From Sporomusa acidovorans (lineage in GTDB: Bacteria > Bacillota > Negativicutes > Sporomusales > Sporomusaceae): a stretch of 64,000 bases of DNA. The stretch lies in assembly GCF_900101845.1 (NCBI RefSeq), contig NZ_FNAM01000027.1, positions 1-64,000 of the forward strand, given 5' to 3'. The notes beneath the pieces were generated by a model, which did no database searches, was not told the DNA's origin, and worked only from the letters and a program-made list of their open reading frames with translations. The translations under genes and the position numbers were made by a program. Positions 41,282 through 50,705 of the stretch are shown here, piece after piece; positions within the stretch are counted from its first letter, which is position 1; every line of letters begins with the position of its first letter.

Positions 41282-43459
41282 ATGCAAATTACCGATATCC
41301 CTGTCATTATTGCTCATGAGCTGGCCGTTAAACCCCAGCAGGTAACGGCCACCATAAATCTTTTGGATGACGGCAATACCGTACCGTTTATTGCCCGTTA
41401 CCGCAAAGAAGCCACAGGCGAGCTCAACGAGGAACATATCCGTACGATTGAAGAGCGTACCCAATATCTCAGGAATTTTATTAAGCGTCAGGAAGAAATT
41501 CTCGCAAGTATTGAAGCCCAGGACAAATTAACCCCGGAATTAACACAGGCTATTCAGTCTGCCACTAAATTGCAGGAATTGGAAGACCTTTATCTGCCTT
41601 ACCGGCCGAAAAAACGAACCCGGGCACAAATCGCCAGGGAAAAAGGCTTGGAACCTTTGGCGGAAATTATGCTGTCCCAGCAGCTCACCACAGGCGACTT
41701 ACTGGTGATTGCGGCCGAATATATCAGCGAAGAACAAGAAATAACAACTGCGGAACTGGCACTAAGCGGTGCTCAGGATATTATTGCCGAAACGGTCAGC
41801 GAAGAGGCCGCTATTCGTGCGTTGCTTCGCAAAGAATTGTGGCAAAAGGCGGAAATCGCCACCCAATTAAGCGTAGACGAGGCGGAAGCTAAGGAATTCC
41901 TGACCTATAAGGAATACCGCGAACCGGTCAGACATATGCCGTCCCACCGGATCCTGGCCGTAAACCGCGGCGAAACCAAGGGAGCACTGAAAGTAGAACT
42001 TGCCATTGACCATGAGGCTAATATTCGTTTGATTGCGGGCAAAATTATTACGGCCGACTCTATCTGCAAACAAGCCATTACCGACGCTATTGCCGACGGC
42101 TATAAGCGACTGTTGTTTCCGGCACTGGAGCGGGAAATTCGCGCCTTGCTGACGGAAAATGCCGAAAAACAGGCCATTCGGGTATTTGGCCTTAATTTAC
42201 GTCCCTTATTATTGCAAGCCCCGCTCGCCGGCCACACGGTTATGGGACTTGATCCCGGTTACCGCACCGGCTGTAAATTGGCAGTAGTCGGCCCAACCGG
42301 TGCCGTTTTGGCAACCACTACTCTTTATCTCACGATGAGTGACCGTCAGCGTCAGGAAGCGGAAACCAAAGCACTTGCACTCATCCGTACGCATGGTGTT
42401 ACGCTCATTTCTATCGGCAATGGCACCGCCTCCTATGAAACCGAAGAATTTGCCGCTAATCTTATTAGTACCAACAACCTGGATGTTCACTATATTATCA
42501 CCAATGAGGCCGGCGCATCGGTTTACTCCGCCTCAAAACTGGCAAAAGAAGAATTACCTGATTTAGATGTGTCCATCCGTGGCGCGGTCTCTATTGCCCG
42601 CCGCATTCAGGACCCGCTCGCAGAGCTGGTCAAAATTGACCCTAAATCGATTGGTGTTGGCCAGTATCAACATGATGTAAACCAAAAGGAATTAAGTGAG
42701 ACCCTGACCAATGTCGTCGAATCCTGTGTTAACCATGTTGGTGTAGAGCTTAATACCGCTTCCCCCGCGCTGCTCACCTATGTAGCCGGCATTAATGCCG
42801 GCGTCGCTAAAAATATTGTGGCCTACCGCACGGAAAACGGTCAGTTTAAAAGCCGTAAAGAACTGCTAAAAGTCACCCGGCTGGGTAAAGCAGCCTTCAC
42901 CCAATGCGCCGGTTTCTTACGAATTGCCCAGGCAGGCAATCCCCTTGACAACACTCCGGTCCATCCGGAATCCTATGAATTGGCGGAGTCCATTTTGGAT
43001 AAACTCGGATTTACGTTACATGATTTGTCCGACAAGACCAGATTAGCCGCCCTCCAACAAGCAGCTCCAGCTGCCGACGCCGCCAAGCTGGCAGATGAAC
43101 TTAAAGCCGGCGAGCCGACAGTCCGGGACATTCTTGCCGCCTTAGCCAAACCGGGCCGTGACCCACGTGAAGACGTGCCACCGCCCCAAACCCGGAAAAA
43201 TATTGTAAAATTATCGGATATTACTCCTGGCACCCTGGTAAAAGGCACTGTCCACAATGTAACCGATTTCGGCGTGTTCGTTGACATTGGTATAAAAATC
43301 AACGGTCTTATCCACCGTTCAGAGCTCAGCTATAAACGTTTCCGGCATCCAACCGACATCGTAGCGGTAGGCGATATCATTGACGTCGTTGTTATCAGCG
43401 TTGACGAAGAGCGAAAACGGATCGGACTCAGTCTCAAGCAAGTGCCCAAAGAGTCGTAA
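41282..43459 (+). CDS. tex: Tex-family RNA-binding transcription accessory protein
   Basis: 725 residues, typical of Tex. N-terminal HTH-like region (ARYRKEATGELNEEHIRTIEER), YqgF RNase H-like core (VMGLDPGYRTGCKLAVVGPTG), helix-hairpin-helix repeats (NKELS... FKSRKELLKVTRLGKAAF), and a C-terminal S1 RNA-binding domain (GTLVKGTVHNVTDFGVFVDI). It binds nucleic acids and RNA polymerase and influences transcript and toxin-gene expression in several bacteria. The exact role is not established. Confidence 0.97.
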   Translation: MQITDIPVIIAHELAVKPQQVTATINLLDDGNTVPFIARYRKEATGELNEEHIRTIEERTQYLRNFIKRQEEILASIEAQDKLTPELTQAIQSATKLQELEDLYLPYRPKKRTRAQIAREKGLEPLAEIMLSQQLTTGDLLVIAAEYISEEQEITTAELALSGAQDIIAETVSEEAAIRALLRKELWQKAEIATQLSVDEAEAKEFLTYKEYREPVRHMPSHRILAVNRGETKGALKVELAIDHEANIRLIAGKIITADSICKQAITDAIADGYKRLLFPALEREIRALLTENAEKQAIRVFGLNLRPLLLQAPLAGHTVMGLDPGYRTGCKLAVVGPTGAVLATTTLYLTMSDRQRQEAETKALALIRTHGVTLISIGNGTASYETEEFAANLISTNNLDVHYIITNEAGASVYSASKLAKEELPDLDVSIRGAVSIARRIQDPLAELVKIDPKSIGVGQYQHDVNQKELSETLTNVVESCVNHVGVELNTASPALLTYVAGINAGVAKNIVAYRTENGQFKSRKELLKVTRLGKAAFTQCAGFLRIAQAGNPLDNTPVHPESYELAESILDKLGFTLHDLSDKTRLAALQQAAPAADAAKLADELKAGEPTVRDILAALAKPGRDPREDVPPPQTRKNIVKLSDITPGTLVKGTVHNVTDFGVFVDIGIKINGLIHRSELSYKRFRHPTDIVAVGDIIDVVVISVDEERKRIGLSLKQVPKES

Positions 43460-43469
43460 TAAAGTAGAC

Positions 43470-43507
43470 TTAGCTTCAGGTAGGGTTTCAGCCCCATCTG
43501 AAGCTAA
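43470..43507 (+). terminator. terminator-like hairpin after tex
   Basis: TTAGCTTCAG (43470-43479) pairs with 43498-43507. The 18-nt loop holds a GGG...CCC inner stem. No long T-run follows. Confidence 0.5.
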
Positions 43508-43520
43508 ATCTCAGGATAAA

Positions 43521-43566
43521 AAGAAGCCTTGTATCCCGCGATGTTATTAGGGATACAAGGCTTCTT
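43521..43566 (-). terminator. terminator of the cyclodeaminase-FakA-DegV transcript
   Basis: AAGAAGCCTTGTATCCC pairs perfectly over 17 bp with 43550-43566. On the minus strand TTTTTATCC follows directly. It lies 3 nt after the last stop codon. Confidence 0.9.
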
Positions 43567-43568
43567 GG

Positions 43569-44222
43569 CTACTCACCGCCCTGCAGTACGTCAAACGGAG
43601 CGTTGCGGTAAACTATTTTTTCAATAGCGGCTCTCAACTCATCGCCGGTCGTTCGCAATAAATAAATCTGGCCTTTAAGTGCACTGACAAGAGAATCTTC
43701 CTGAATCTCATTTAAGTTTATAGCTGTGCTTAAAAGACTGGCCGTAATACCGGCATGTGCGGCCGCCACACCTGCCATCAGATCACTGACTACCAGCTTA
43801 TCGACCATACCGACAATTGTTTTGCCAATCTCCATTACCTCCAGACAGGAACGGGCCGTTTCCACCGGTATTTCAGCCGCTTGCTTAAGGGCTTTTTGCA
43901 GAGCCAGGTTCCGTACCTGTTGTTTCTCCACCGTTGTTGCCGGTAAACCGGCGGCAGCCAGTAACCCCCGCAATGCCAGGGCATCGCGGTCAATTAGTAT
44001 GGTCAGCTCGATATGCAGCCTGGCCAGATCAGCCTGCTTAGCGACAAGGATTTCATTACCTTCCGCAGGCTTTCGATCTTTTAGGGAATAGGCTATCGCC
44101 ATTTCTAAGAGTGCCGCCGCCATAAGCCCGTATATGGCTGCCGTGCTTCCCCCGCCCGGCGGTACCTCGTCAGAAGCCAGTTTGGCAGCAAAGTCACTGA
44201 TACTTAATGAACTCAACATCAT
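43569..44222 (-). CDS. cyclodeaminase/cyclohydrolase-family protein
   Basis: 217 residues. The N-terminus (ISDFAAKLASDEVPPGGGST) has the conserved P-G-G-G-S-A pattern of the FTCD_C/FchA fold, all helical after that. The family converts formimino- or methenyl-tetrahydrofolate (formiminotetrahydrofolate cyclodeaminase, methenyl-THF cyclohydrolase). In acetogenic Sporomusa relatives a folate role would be fitting. It lies downstream of the FakA-like gene on the same strand. Confidence 0.88.
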   Translation of the reverse strand: MMLSSLSISDFAAKLASDEVPPGGGSTAAIYGLMAAALLEMAIAYSLKDRKPAEGNEILVAKQADLARLHIELTILIDRDALALRGLLAAAGLPATTVEKQQVRNLALQKALKQAAEIPVETARSCLEVMEIGKTIVGMVDKLVVSDLMAGVAAAHAGITASLLSTAINLNEIQEDSLVSALKGQIYLLRTTGDELRAAIEKIVYRNAPFDVLQGGE

Positions 44223-44279
44223 GGATACTCCCTTTCTCTTGCGGCTTATCGTCGTTCAGGCCTGACTATTGCCTGTTTT

Positions 44280-45911
44280 TCAATCCACACTGACAAGAAA
44301 CTGATAGTGCGGCTGTCCGCCAAAATACAGTTCTACTTCCAAACCTTGCAGTTCTTTGCCAACTTCTTTAACCAGTTCCGCTGCTTCCCGGTCGCTGAGC
44401 TCAGCCCCATAATACAAGCTGACCATGCTGCTGTCTGTTCCCGCCAAATACAAAATAAGTTTTTTCAAGGCAATATCCAGTTGCCCGGACCACACTGCCA
44501 CACTGCCGTTAACTACGCCGATATAGGAACCTTCCGGTACATTCCGGCCTTCTACCGTCGAATCACGGACAGCCATTGTCAGACTGCCTGCCTTAACGGC
44601 TGCCTGAGCCGCTGTCATCCGTTGTAGATTATCTTCCAAATTGTTCTCAGGGTTAAAAGCCAGGATAGCAGCCAGCCCCTGCGGCACATTTGTTGTCGGC
44701 AAAATAGCTACCCTGTCTCCCAATAACTTTTTGACCTGTGCCGCCGCCAGCACAATATTTTTATTGTTTGGCAAAATAATGTATTGCTCGGCCGCCCCAT
44801 TGTGCACAGCCGCTACAAATTCTTCTACCGGCGGATTCATGGTCTGCCCGCCGGAAATAATCATGTCAGCGCCTATTTGCTGCATAATGGCAGTTAAGCC
44901 GGCTCCCGCGGCCACGCTGATGACAGCCAGCTTGGCCTTGGCGTGATTCTTTACGACCGGTGCCGCCGGCACCTCTTCGGCCTCCATGATTTTCCGGTGT
45001 TGATCCGCCATATTGTCAATCTTGATATCATGAAGCGTTCCCCAGGCAATGGCCGATTCTAAGACGTCCCCCGGATGCGCCGTGTGAATATGTACTTTCA
45101 ACATACTTTCACCGGGCGCAAGTACCAAAGATTCGCCTAATTGTTCTAATTGCCGTTTAACCTCAGCCAAGCCGACGGCAAACCTTTTTACAATAAACTC
45201 GGTGCAATAAGGATGGGCAATCGTTGTATCGGCTGTTATCCCCGGCACGGTCAATGTATGGCCAAAGTTAGCCTCCGGCCCGCAATCCCTGCCTTCCAGC
45301 CCTTCCAGACAGCCATTCAGAAAACAAATCAGCCCCTGGCCGCCCGCATCGACAACACCGGCAGCCTTAAGGGCCGGCAGCATGTCCGGGGTCTTACGCA
45401 ATTCCGCCTGGCCGGTGGCAATGGCTTCTTTCAAAATATCGGCAAAAGCGGCATGCTCCCGCACCGCCCGGTGAGTCCCTTTGGCCGTCGCTTTCGCCAC
45501 CGTTAGTATAGTGCCTTCTACCGGCCTGGCGACAGCCCGATACGCATACAGAATCCCGTATTGAAAGGCTTTGCCAACCTCAGCGGAAGTCGCCGTATCC
45601 TTTCCCGACAGGCCTCTGGCGATACCGCGGAAAAACTGAGACAGAATAACACCGGAGTTACCTCTGGCGCCCATGATCGCACTATCGGCCCCCCGGCGGG
45701 CCAGAGAACCGATTCCCTCATCAGGAGCCTCAGCTACAGCCTTGGCTACCGCTCCCAGCGTCAACAGCATGTTGGTTCCGGTATCACCGTCGGGAACGGG
45801 AAAAACATTTAAACTGTTGATATATTCGTGCTCCCGCATAAAAGCACCATAAGCTCCGGCAATCATGCGGCGAAAATCCTTACCGTTAATGACATCAATA
45901 CTCGGCTTCAT
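44280..45911 (-). CDS. fakA: FakA-like dihydroxyacetone kinase-family protein (DAK2 domain)
   Basis: 543 residues. DAK2 nucleotide-binding domain at the N-terminus (YINSLNVFPVPDGDTGTNML, GARGNSGVILSQFF). A middle Lip-like region and a C-terminal domain (GAELSDREAAELVKEV) follow. FakA phosphorylates fatty acids delivered by DegV-family FakB proteins, and a degV gene lies directly upstream. The length fits YloV/FakA. Assignment rests on the family and that context. Confidence 0.9.
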   Translation of the reverse strand: MKPSIDVINGKDFRRMIAGAYGAFMREHEYINSLNVFPVPDGDTGTNMLLTLGAVAKAVAEAPDEGIGSLARRGADSAIMGARGNSGVILSQFFRGIARGLSGKDTATSAEVGKAFQYGILYAYRAVARPVEGTILTVAKATAKGTHRAVREHAAFADILKEAIATGQAELRKTPDMLPALKAAGVVDAGGQGLICFLNGCLEGLEGRDCGPEANFGHTLTVPGITADTTIAHPYCTEFIVKRFAVGLAEVKRQLEQLGESLVLAPGESMLKVHIHTAHPGDVLESAIAWGTLHDIKIDNMADQHRKIMEAEEVPAAPVVKNHAKAKLAVISVAAGAGLTAIMQQIGADMIISGGQTMNPPVEEFVAAVHNGAAEQYIILPNNKNIVLAAAQVKKLLGDRVAILPTTNVPQGLAAILAFNPENNLEDNLQRMTAAQAAVKAGSLTMAVRDSTVEGRNVPEGSYIGVVNGSVAVWSGQLDIALKKLILYLAGTDSSMVSLYYGAELSDREAAELVKEVGKELQGLEVELYFGGQPHYQFLVSVD

Positions 45912-45938
45912 AAAGTTTCCCCCTCTGCCACAGTATCT

Positions 45939-46775
45939 CTAAACCCTGCTTTGAAAAATAAGTCCAATCACGCCTGGCCCCAAGTGGGCAGCGATTACTG
46001 AACCAAGTGCCGCCGTTGAGACCGGCACACCGGGGTAACGCTGACGAATGGCAGCAACCATATCTTCAATGGCAGCAGGTGCATCCCCGTATACTACGCC
46101 AATATACTCCAAAGTATCCACACTGTCAAGCTCTTCCAGCATACGGGCAATAGCCCGTGATCTGGTGCGAACTTTATCCAAAACCTGGATGCTCGCTGCG
46201 CGCAAGGTAAGAATCGGCTTAATTTGCAAAATCGAGCCAAATAGAGCCGCTGCCCCGCCGATGCGGCCGCCTTTATGCAAATAATCCAGAGAATCAACAA
46301 TAAATAGCGTGCGGGTAGCAGCAGCCATCTGCCGCAAATGTCCGGCAATTACCTGCGCCGGGTTACCCGCGGACGCCATTGCCAGGGCCTGTTCCGCCAT
46401 TTTTAAACTGCCAAGAGCGCCGGTACAGGAATCAATTACATAAATCTCCCGCTCCTTAAAATCTCTGGCGGCCGTCCTGGCCCCATTAAAAGTGCCGCTT
46501 AACCCGGCAGTCAGACAAATCATAATAACCGGCTCACCTGCCGCTGCCGGTGCAAAAGCCTGAATGAATTCGCCCGGTGAGGGCTGCGAGGTCCGGGGAT
46601 GCACTCCCTTTTCCCTGGTCAGCCGGAACAGTTCTGCCGTAGTTAATTCGGGTTCACTCCATTCGTCTTCCCCAAGAATAAGCTTAAGTGGTACCACATG
46701 AAGATTGGGATGCTCGCTGAGCATCTTTCCAGGTACATTCGCTGTACTGTCAATTACAATATGTATAGGTAACAA
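45939..46775 (-). CDS. DegV-family fatty-acid-binding protein (FakB-like)
   Basis: 278 residues starting at TTG behind GAGAGGGG. The DegV fold shows IVIDSTANVPG, TSQPSPGEF, ICLTAGLSGTFNGARTAA and the ligand lid DYLHKGGRI. Such proteins hold a fatty-acyl chain and present its carboxylate to FakA. It reads with the FakA-like gene, separated by 27 nt. Confidence 0.92.
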   Translation of the reverse strand: MLPIHIVIDSTANVPGKMLSEHPNLHVVPLKLILGEDEWSEPELTTAELFRLTREKGVHPRTSQPSPGEFIQAFAPAAAGEPVIMICLTAGLSGTFNGARTAARDFKEREIYVIDSCTGALGSLKMAEQALAMASAGNPAQVIAGHLRQMAAATRTLFIVDSLDYLHKGGRIGGAAALFGSILQIKPILTLRAASIQVLDKVRTRSRAIARMLEELDSVDTLEYIGVVYGDAPAAIEDMVAAIRQRYPGVPVSTAALGSVIAAHLGPGVIGLIFQSRV

Positions 46776-46998
46776 TGCAAATAGTCCCCTCTCCTAATCC
46801 CTTAAACTATATTTTACCAAATAATCGCCGGCAAATACACAAATATATTGTTATGATTTCCCGACAAAAATCCTAAACAAATCCCTAAATCTTATTAAGG
46901 TTGACAGGAAATAGGATATTGCCCGGAGAAATTATCTACAAACGGCTTAAACGTATTTACTTATTTTAAGTATATAACACTGAATAAGGAGTAACCTC

Positions 46999-49134
46999 AT
47001 GGACAAACAACTCCTCTTTGCCTTGGATATTGGAACCCGCAGCGTTATCGGCCTTGTCGGGGAAGACGAAAACGGCACAGTAAAATTAATTGCGTCGGAC
47101 CGGGAAGAACACCATACCCGCGCCATGCTTGACGGACAGATTCACGATGTCCGGGAGGTAGCTGAAGTACTAAACTCTGTCAAAACACGGCTGGAAGCCA
47201 AAACCGGCAAACTGACCAGAGTCGCTGTAGCGGCTGCCGGCCGGGCACTGTGTACCCTGAGGATTTCAGCCGAACTTGATGTCAGCACCCGGGGAACTCT
47301 GACCCCGGAGGACGAACGTTCGCTTGAGCTGGCTGCTATTCAGACAGCCCAGGCTGAGCTGGCTACTTCAAGAACCGTCCCCGAACCTGCCGATTATTAT
47401 TGTGTCGGCTATAGTGTGGTGAACTTCAGCTTAGACGGTACCCGGATTAAAAGCCTTGTCGGCCAGCGGGGCAAACATTCGGCCATTGAGGCTATTGCCA
47501 CCTTTTTGCCGCGCCAGGTTATTGACTCCCTGCAATCAGCCATTGAAACTGTCGGGCTGGAAATGGCCACCCTTACCCTCGAGCCGATTGCCGCCATTAA
47601 CGTACTGATTCCCACTACCATGCGCCACCTCAATTTAGTACTGATTGACGTTGGCGCCGGTACCTCCGACGTAGCCATTACCCGTGACGGTTCGGTCATT
47701 GCCTACGGTATGGTTCCTTTCGCCGGCGATGAAATAACCGAAGCTATCTCCCAAAAATATTTGCTTGATTTCAATGTCGCCGAAACAGTCAAACGTCAAT
47801 TGAATGGTAAAAATAAAAAGATTTCCTTCACCGATGTGCTCGGCATGGCCCAAAAAGTTGCCGCCAAGGAAATTATTGAAGCCATGGCGCCGAAGGTAGG
47901 CGAACTCGCGCAGGCCATTGCCGCAGAAATTATCGCGCTTAACAACGAACGTCCGCAGGCCGTGCTATTAGTCGGCGGTGGTGCACTGACACCGCTCTTG
48001 CCGGAAGTTTTGGCCGAAGCACTGGATATTCCGGCCACCCGGGTAGCGATTCGCCGGCCTGATTCCATTGAAGGAATTACCGGTATACCGGCTAAACTAT
48101 GCACACCTGATTCCGTAACACCGCTAGGTATCCTGAAACTGGCCGGCGGGCGCACTTTAAACTTTATTAACATTACCGTTAATGAACGGGCCATCCGTTT
48201 ATTCAACCTAAGCCGGCTGACAATAGCCGATGCTTTATTGGCTGCCGGTATTGACATTCGGGCTTTGCGCGGACGCCCCGGCATGGGCCTGACCATTACC
48301 GTTAATGATGAAACCATGTTTATTGCCGGTGGCCATGGCAGTCCCGGTGAAATTGCAAGGAACGGTCAACCGGCCAAATTGACTGATATACTAGAGGACC
48401 GGGATAGCCTTGTCGTAACTCTTGGTACGGATGGAGCAACACCGGCACCACTCTTACAAGATATTGCCCCGGCCACCGAGCCGTTAATGATTACGCTTGA
48501 CGGAAAAGAATATCAATTAGCGCGACAAGTTACCATAAACGGAGTATTAGCCACGCCGGATACCGTACTGCATGACCGTGATCAAATTTGTGCCAAACCT
48601 ACGCTCACGCTAAAAGACGCCCTTGGTCAGCTGGCGCATGAGCCTGTTCCCGCCGAATATACGTATCAAATAAACAACACGGAACGCTCTTATAAGATTT
48701 GGCCTCAATTTTCTATTGACGGCACCCAGGCATCGCCTGACACGCCCTTAACTGCTGGCAGCGTAATTGAAATTCTGAAACCACCACCGCCTACATTGGC
48801 GGAAATGCTGGGAATTGACAGTGAAGTCGATTCTTCCATCACAGTTTCGTTTAATGGTTCTCCCTGCATTATCCCCCTCCAGCGTCATACGATTTTGGTA
48901 AACGGAAAACCGGCCGACATCAATCAGCCGGCTGCTTCCGGCAGTCATATTGATTTTACCACCTCGCCCGAACTGCAACCCCTAATCAGCGATGTACTGC
49001 TGGCTGCTGATTTTGATCCCCGCAGCCTGCCGATTACTGCCAGGGTAAATATCCTGCTGAACGGCATGCCCACAGAATACACTGCGATTGTTAAAAACGG
49101 CGACAGCGTTGAAATTAAAATTGAAACCAAATAG
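46999..49134 (+). CDS. long FtsA-like actin-fold ATPase with C-terminal beta modules
   Basis: 711 residues against about 420 for normal FtsA. The N-terminal 370 residues follow the FtsA/MreB actin fold (LFALDIGTRSVIGLVGEDE, phosphate-2 LIDVGAGTSDVAI near residue 215, VLLVGGGALTPLL). Past residue 380 comes a unique part: a segment near 390-480, then four modules starting around residues 495, 553, 613 and 681, each of the form 'FNG... VNG.. A... L..G..I' and reminiscent of ubiquitin/SLBB folds. GGAGT precedes the ATG. It is not in a dcw cluster, so it is a paralogue with a distinct job. Confidence 0.8.
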   Translation: MDKQLLFALDIGTRSVIGLVGEDENGTVKLIASDREEHHTRAMLDGQIHDVREVAEVLNSVKTRLEAKTGKLTRVAVAAAGRALCTLRISAELDVSTRGTLTPEDERSLELAAIQTAQAELATSRTVPEPADYYCVGYSVVNFSLDGTRIKSLVGQRGKHSAIEAIATFLPRQVIDSLQSAIETVGLEMATLTLEPIAAINVLIPTTMRHLNLVLIDVGAGTSDVAITRDGSVIAYGMVPFAGDEITEAISQKYLLDFNVAETVKRQLNGKNKKISFTDVLGMAQKVAAKEIIEAMAPKVGELAQAIAAEIIALNNERPQAVLLVGGGALTPLLPEVLAEALDIPATRVAIRRPDSIEGITGIPAKLCTPDSVTPLGILKLAGGRTLNFINITVNERAIRLFNLSRLTIADALLAAGIDIRALRGRPGMGLTITVNDETMFIAGGHGSPGEIARNGQPAKLTDILEDRDSLVVTLGTDGATPAPLLQDIAPATEPLMITLDGKEYQLARQVTINGVLATPDTVLHDRDQICAKPTLTLKDALGQLAHEPVPAEYTYQINNTERSYKIWPQFSIDGTQASPDTPLTAGSVIEILKPPPPTLAEMLGIDSEVDSSITVSFNGSPCIIPLQRHTILVNGKPADINQPAASGSHIDFTTSPELQPLISDVLLAADFDPRSLPITARVNILLNGMPTEYTAIVKNGDSVEIKIETK

Positions 49135-49260
49135 GAAACTTGGTTTATATTATGCTTCTATATAACGCCTGTGTCCGCAAACTTCTTGAATGCGGATATA
49201 TAAGAGAGTTCCCTATCCGGTCGCAATAAGCTTAATAGGCTGAAAAATTTGTCGTAAGGA

Positions 49261-49276
49261 CGTGATGCATATCACA
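49261..49276. promoter_or_regulatory. CRP/FNR-type operator upstream of hcp
   Basis: CGTGATGCATATCACA matches the CRP/FNR half-site layout (TGTGA-N6-TCACA) with one change, around a perfect 14-bp palindrome GTGATGCATATCAC. A TATAAT at 49298-49303 puts the start site near 49310 and the operator centre at about -41.5, the class II activator position. Confidence 0.65.
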
Positions 49277-49297
49277 TTCTCACGACTTTTTATCCCC

Positions 49298-49303
49298 TAT
49301 AAT
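49298..49303 (+). promoter_or_regulatory. -10 element of the hcp promoter
   Basis: TATAAT, without a good -35 element, consistent with dependence on the upstream operator. Confidence 0.55.
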
Positions 49304-49338
49304 AAGACCATAAGTTCAACAACAAGGGGGATATAAAA

Positions 49339-50637
49339 ATGAGTATGTTTTGCTACCAATGTGAGCAGACCGCAGGCGGTATCGGCTGCACCAAGGTTGG
49401 TGTCTGCGGCAAAAACGAGGATATTGCCAGCTTGCAGGACACGCTGCTTTTCGGTCTTAAAGGAATTGCCGCCTATGCCCATCACGCGCGGGAGTTGGGT
49501 GCCCGTAGCGAGGAAGTTGACGCTTTCGTTCACGATGCCCTCTTCTTCACCCTGACGAACGTAAACTTCAGTCTGGAAAAACATATCGAAATGGTGCTCA
49601 AATGTGGCGAGATCAATCTCAAAGTCATGGAGTTATTAGACAAAGCCCATGTCGCGCACTTTGGCTCACCCGTACCTACCGAGGTATTTACCGGCTTTAA
49701 AGAGGGGTTTGGCATTCTGGTTACCGGCCATGATCTGTTAGACCTGGAAGAACTCCTCAAACAAACCGAAGGTACCGGCATCAATATCTATACGCACGGT
49801 GAAATGCTGCCGGCCCACGCCTATCCTGAGCTCAAAAAATACAAACACCTTGTCGGCAATTACGGTACCGCCTGGCAGAACCAGCGCACAGAATTCGAAG
49901 CCTTTCCTGGCGCCATACTGGTAACGACGAACTGCGTAATGCCGTTAACGGCCAACCAAACCTATGGTGACCGCATCTTTACCCGCAGTGTAACCGGCCT
50001 CCAGGGCGGCAACCATATTGCTGATCGCAACTTCTCCGACCTGATTGCCAAAGCCCAAAGCCTGCCGTCTTTGCCGGCTAAAGCCGGTGCCTATACCCTG
50101 ACAACCGGGTTCCATCACAATGCCATTCTTGGTCTGGCCGACAAAATTGTGGAAGCCGTCAAAAACGGTAAAATTAAGCGCTTCTTCCTGATCGGCGGCT
50201 GCGACGGAGCCAAACCTGGCCGTAATTACTATACAGAATTAGCCGAAAAGATACCCCAGGATTGCGTAATTCTAACAGTGGCCTGCGGTAAATACCGTTT
50301 CAATCATCTTGACTTCGGCACAATTGACGGTATTCCCCGCCTGATCGATCTTGGTCAATGCAATAATGCCTACTCGGGTATCCAGGTCGCCATTGCCCTG
50401 GCCAAAGTATTTAACTGCGGTGTAAACGACCTGCCGCTCTCCTTTATCTTATCCTGGTTTGAGCAAAAGGCGGTTGCTATCCTGCTCACCCTGCTGCATC
50501 TTGGCGTGAAAAACATTCGCCTTGGCCCATCGGCTCCGGCCTTTGTAACACCGGGAGTATTCAAGGTGCTTAGTGATAACTTTGGTCTTCAGCCAATTAC
50601 AACACCGGATGAAGATTTAAAAGCAATATTAGGTTAA
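49339..50637 (+). CDS. hcp: hybrid cluster protein (hydroxylamine reductase), short form
   Basis: 432 residues. The N-terminal cysteine motif CYQCEQTAGGIGC with GVCG (C-x2-C-x8-C-x5-C) holds the cubane cluster. Downstream are HGEMLPAH, VTTNCVMP, GGCDGAKPGRNYY, VACGKYRFNHLDFG and the C-terminal LGVKNIRLGPSAPAF. The long form is about 550 residues; the short length fits the class III Hcp that lacks one helical bundle. It reduces hydroxylamine and scavenges NO. GGGGG precedes the ATG. The upstream CRP/FNR-type site suggests nitrosative or redox control. Confidence 0.93.
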   Translation: MSMFCYQCEQTAGGIGCTKVGVCGKNEDIASLQDTLLFGLKGIAAYAHHARELGARSEEVDAFVHDALFFTLTNVNFSLEKHIEMVLKCGEINLKVMELLDKAHVAHFGSPVPTEVFTGFKEGFGILVTGHDLLDLEELLKQTEGTGINIYTHGEMLPAHAYPELKKYKHLVGNYGTAWQNQRTEFEAFPGAILVTTNCVMPLTANQTYGDRIFTRSVTGLQGGNHIADRNFSDLIAKAQSLPSLPAKAGAYTLTTGFHHNAILGLADKIVEAVKNGKIKRFFLIGGCDGAKPGRNYYTELAEKIPQDCVILTVACGKYRFNHLDFGTIDGIPRLIDLGQCNNAYSGIQVAIALAKVFNCGVNDLPLSFILSWFEQKAVAILLTLLHLGVKNIRLGPSAPAFVTPGVFKVLSDNFGLQPITTPDEDLKAILG

Positions 50638-50645
50638 AAACAACA

Positions 50646-50686
50646 CATCGGCTTGCGCTTTGCCAAAAGGCTCGCGCAAGCCGATG
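50646..50686. terminator. bidirectional terminator between hcp and the cyclase
   Basis: CATCGGCTTGCGC and GCGCAAGCCGATG pair perfectly over 13 bp around a 15-nt loop. The convergent genes end on both sides. Confidence 0.8.
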
Positions 50687-50705
50687 CTGTATGTAGCCGG
50701 TCCTG

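Noticed and set aside
46895..46925. TTGACA upstream of the FtsA-like gene as a promoter.
   Set aside because: No acceptable -10 element lies 16-18 bp downstream.
49135..49260. Possible small RNA or leader between the FtsA-like gene and the hcp operator.
   Set aside because: No stable stem or conserved motif can be read by eye in this stretch.
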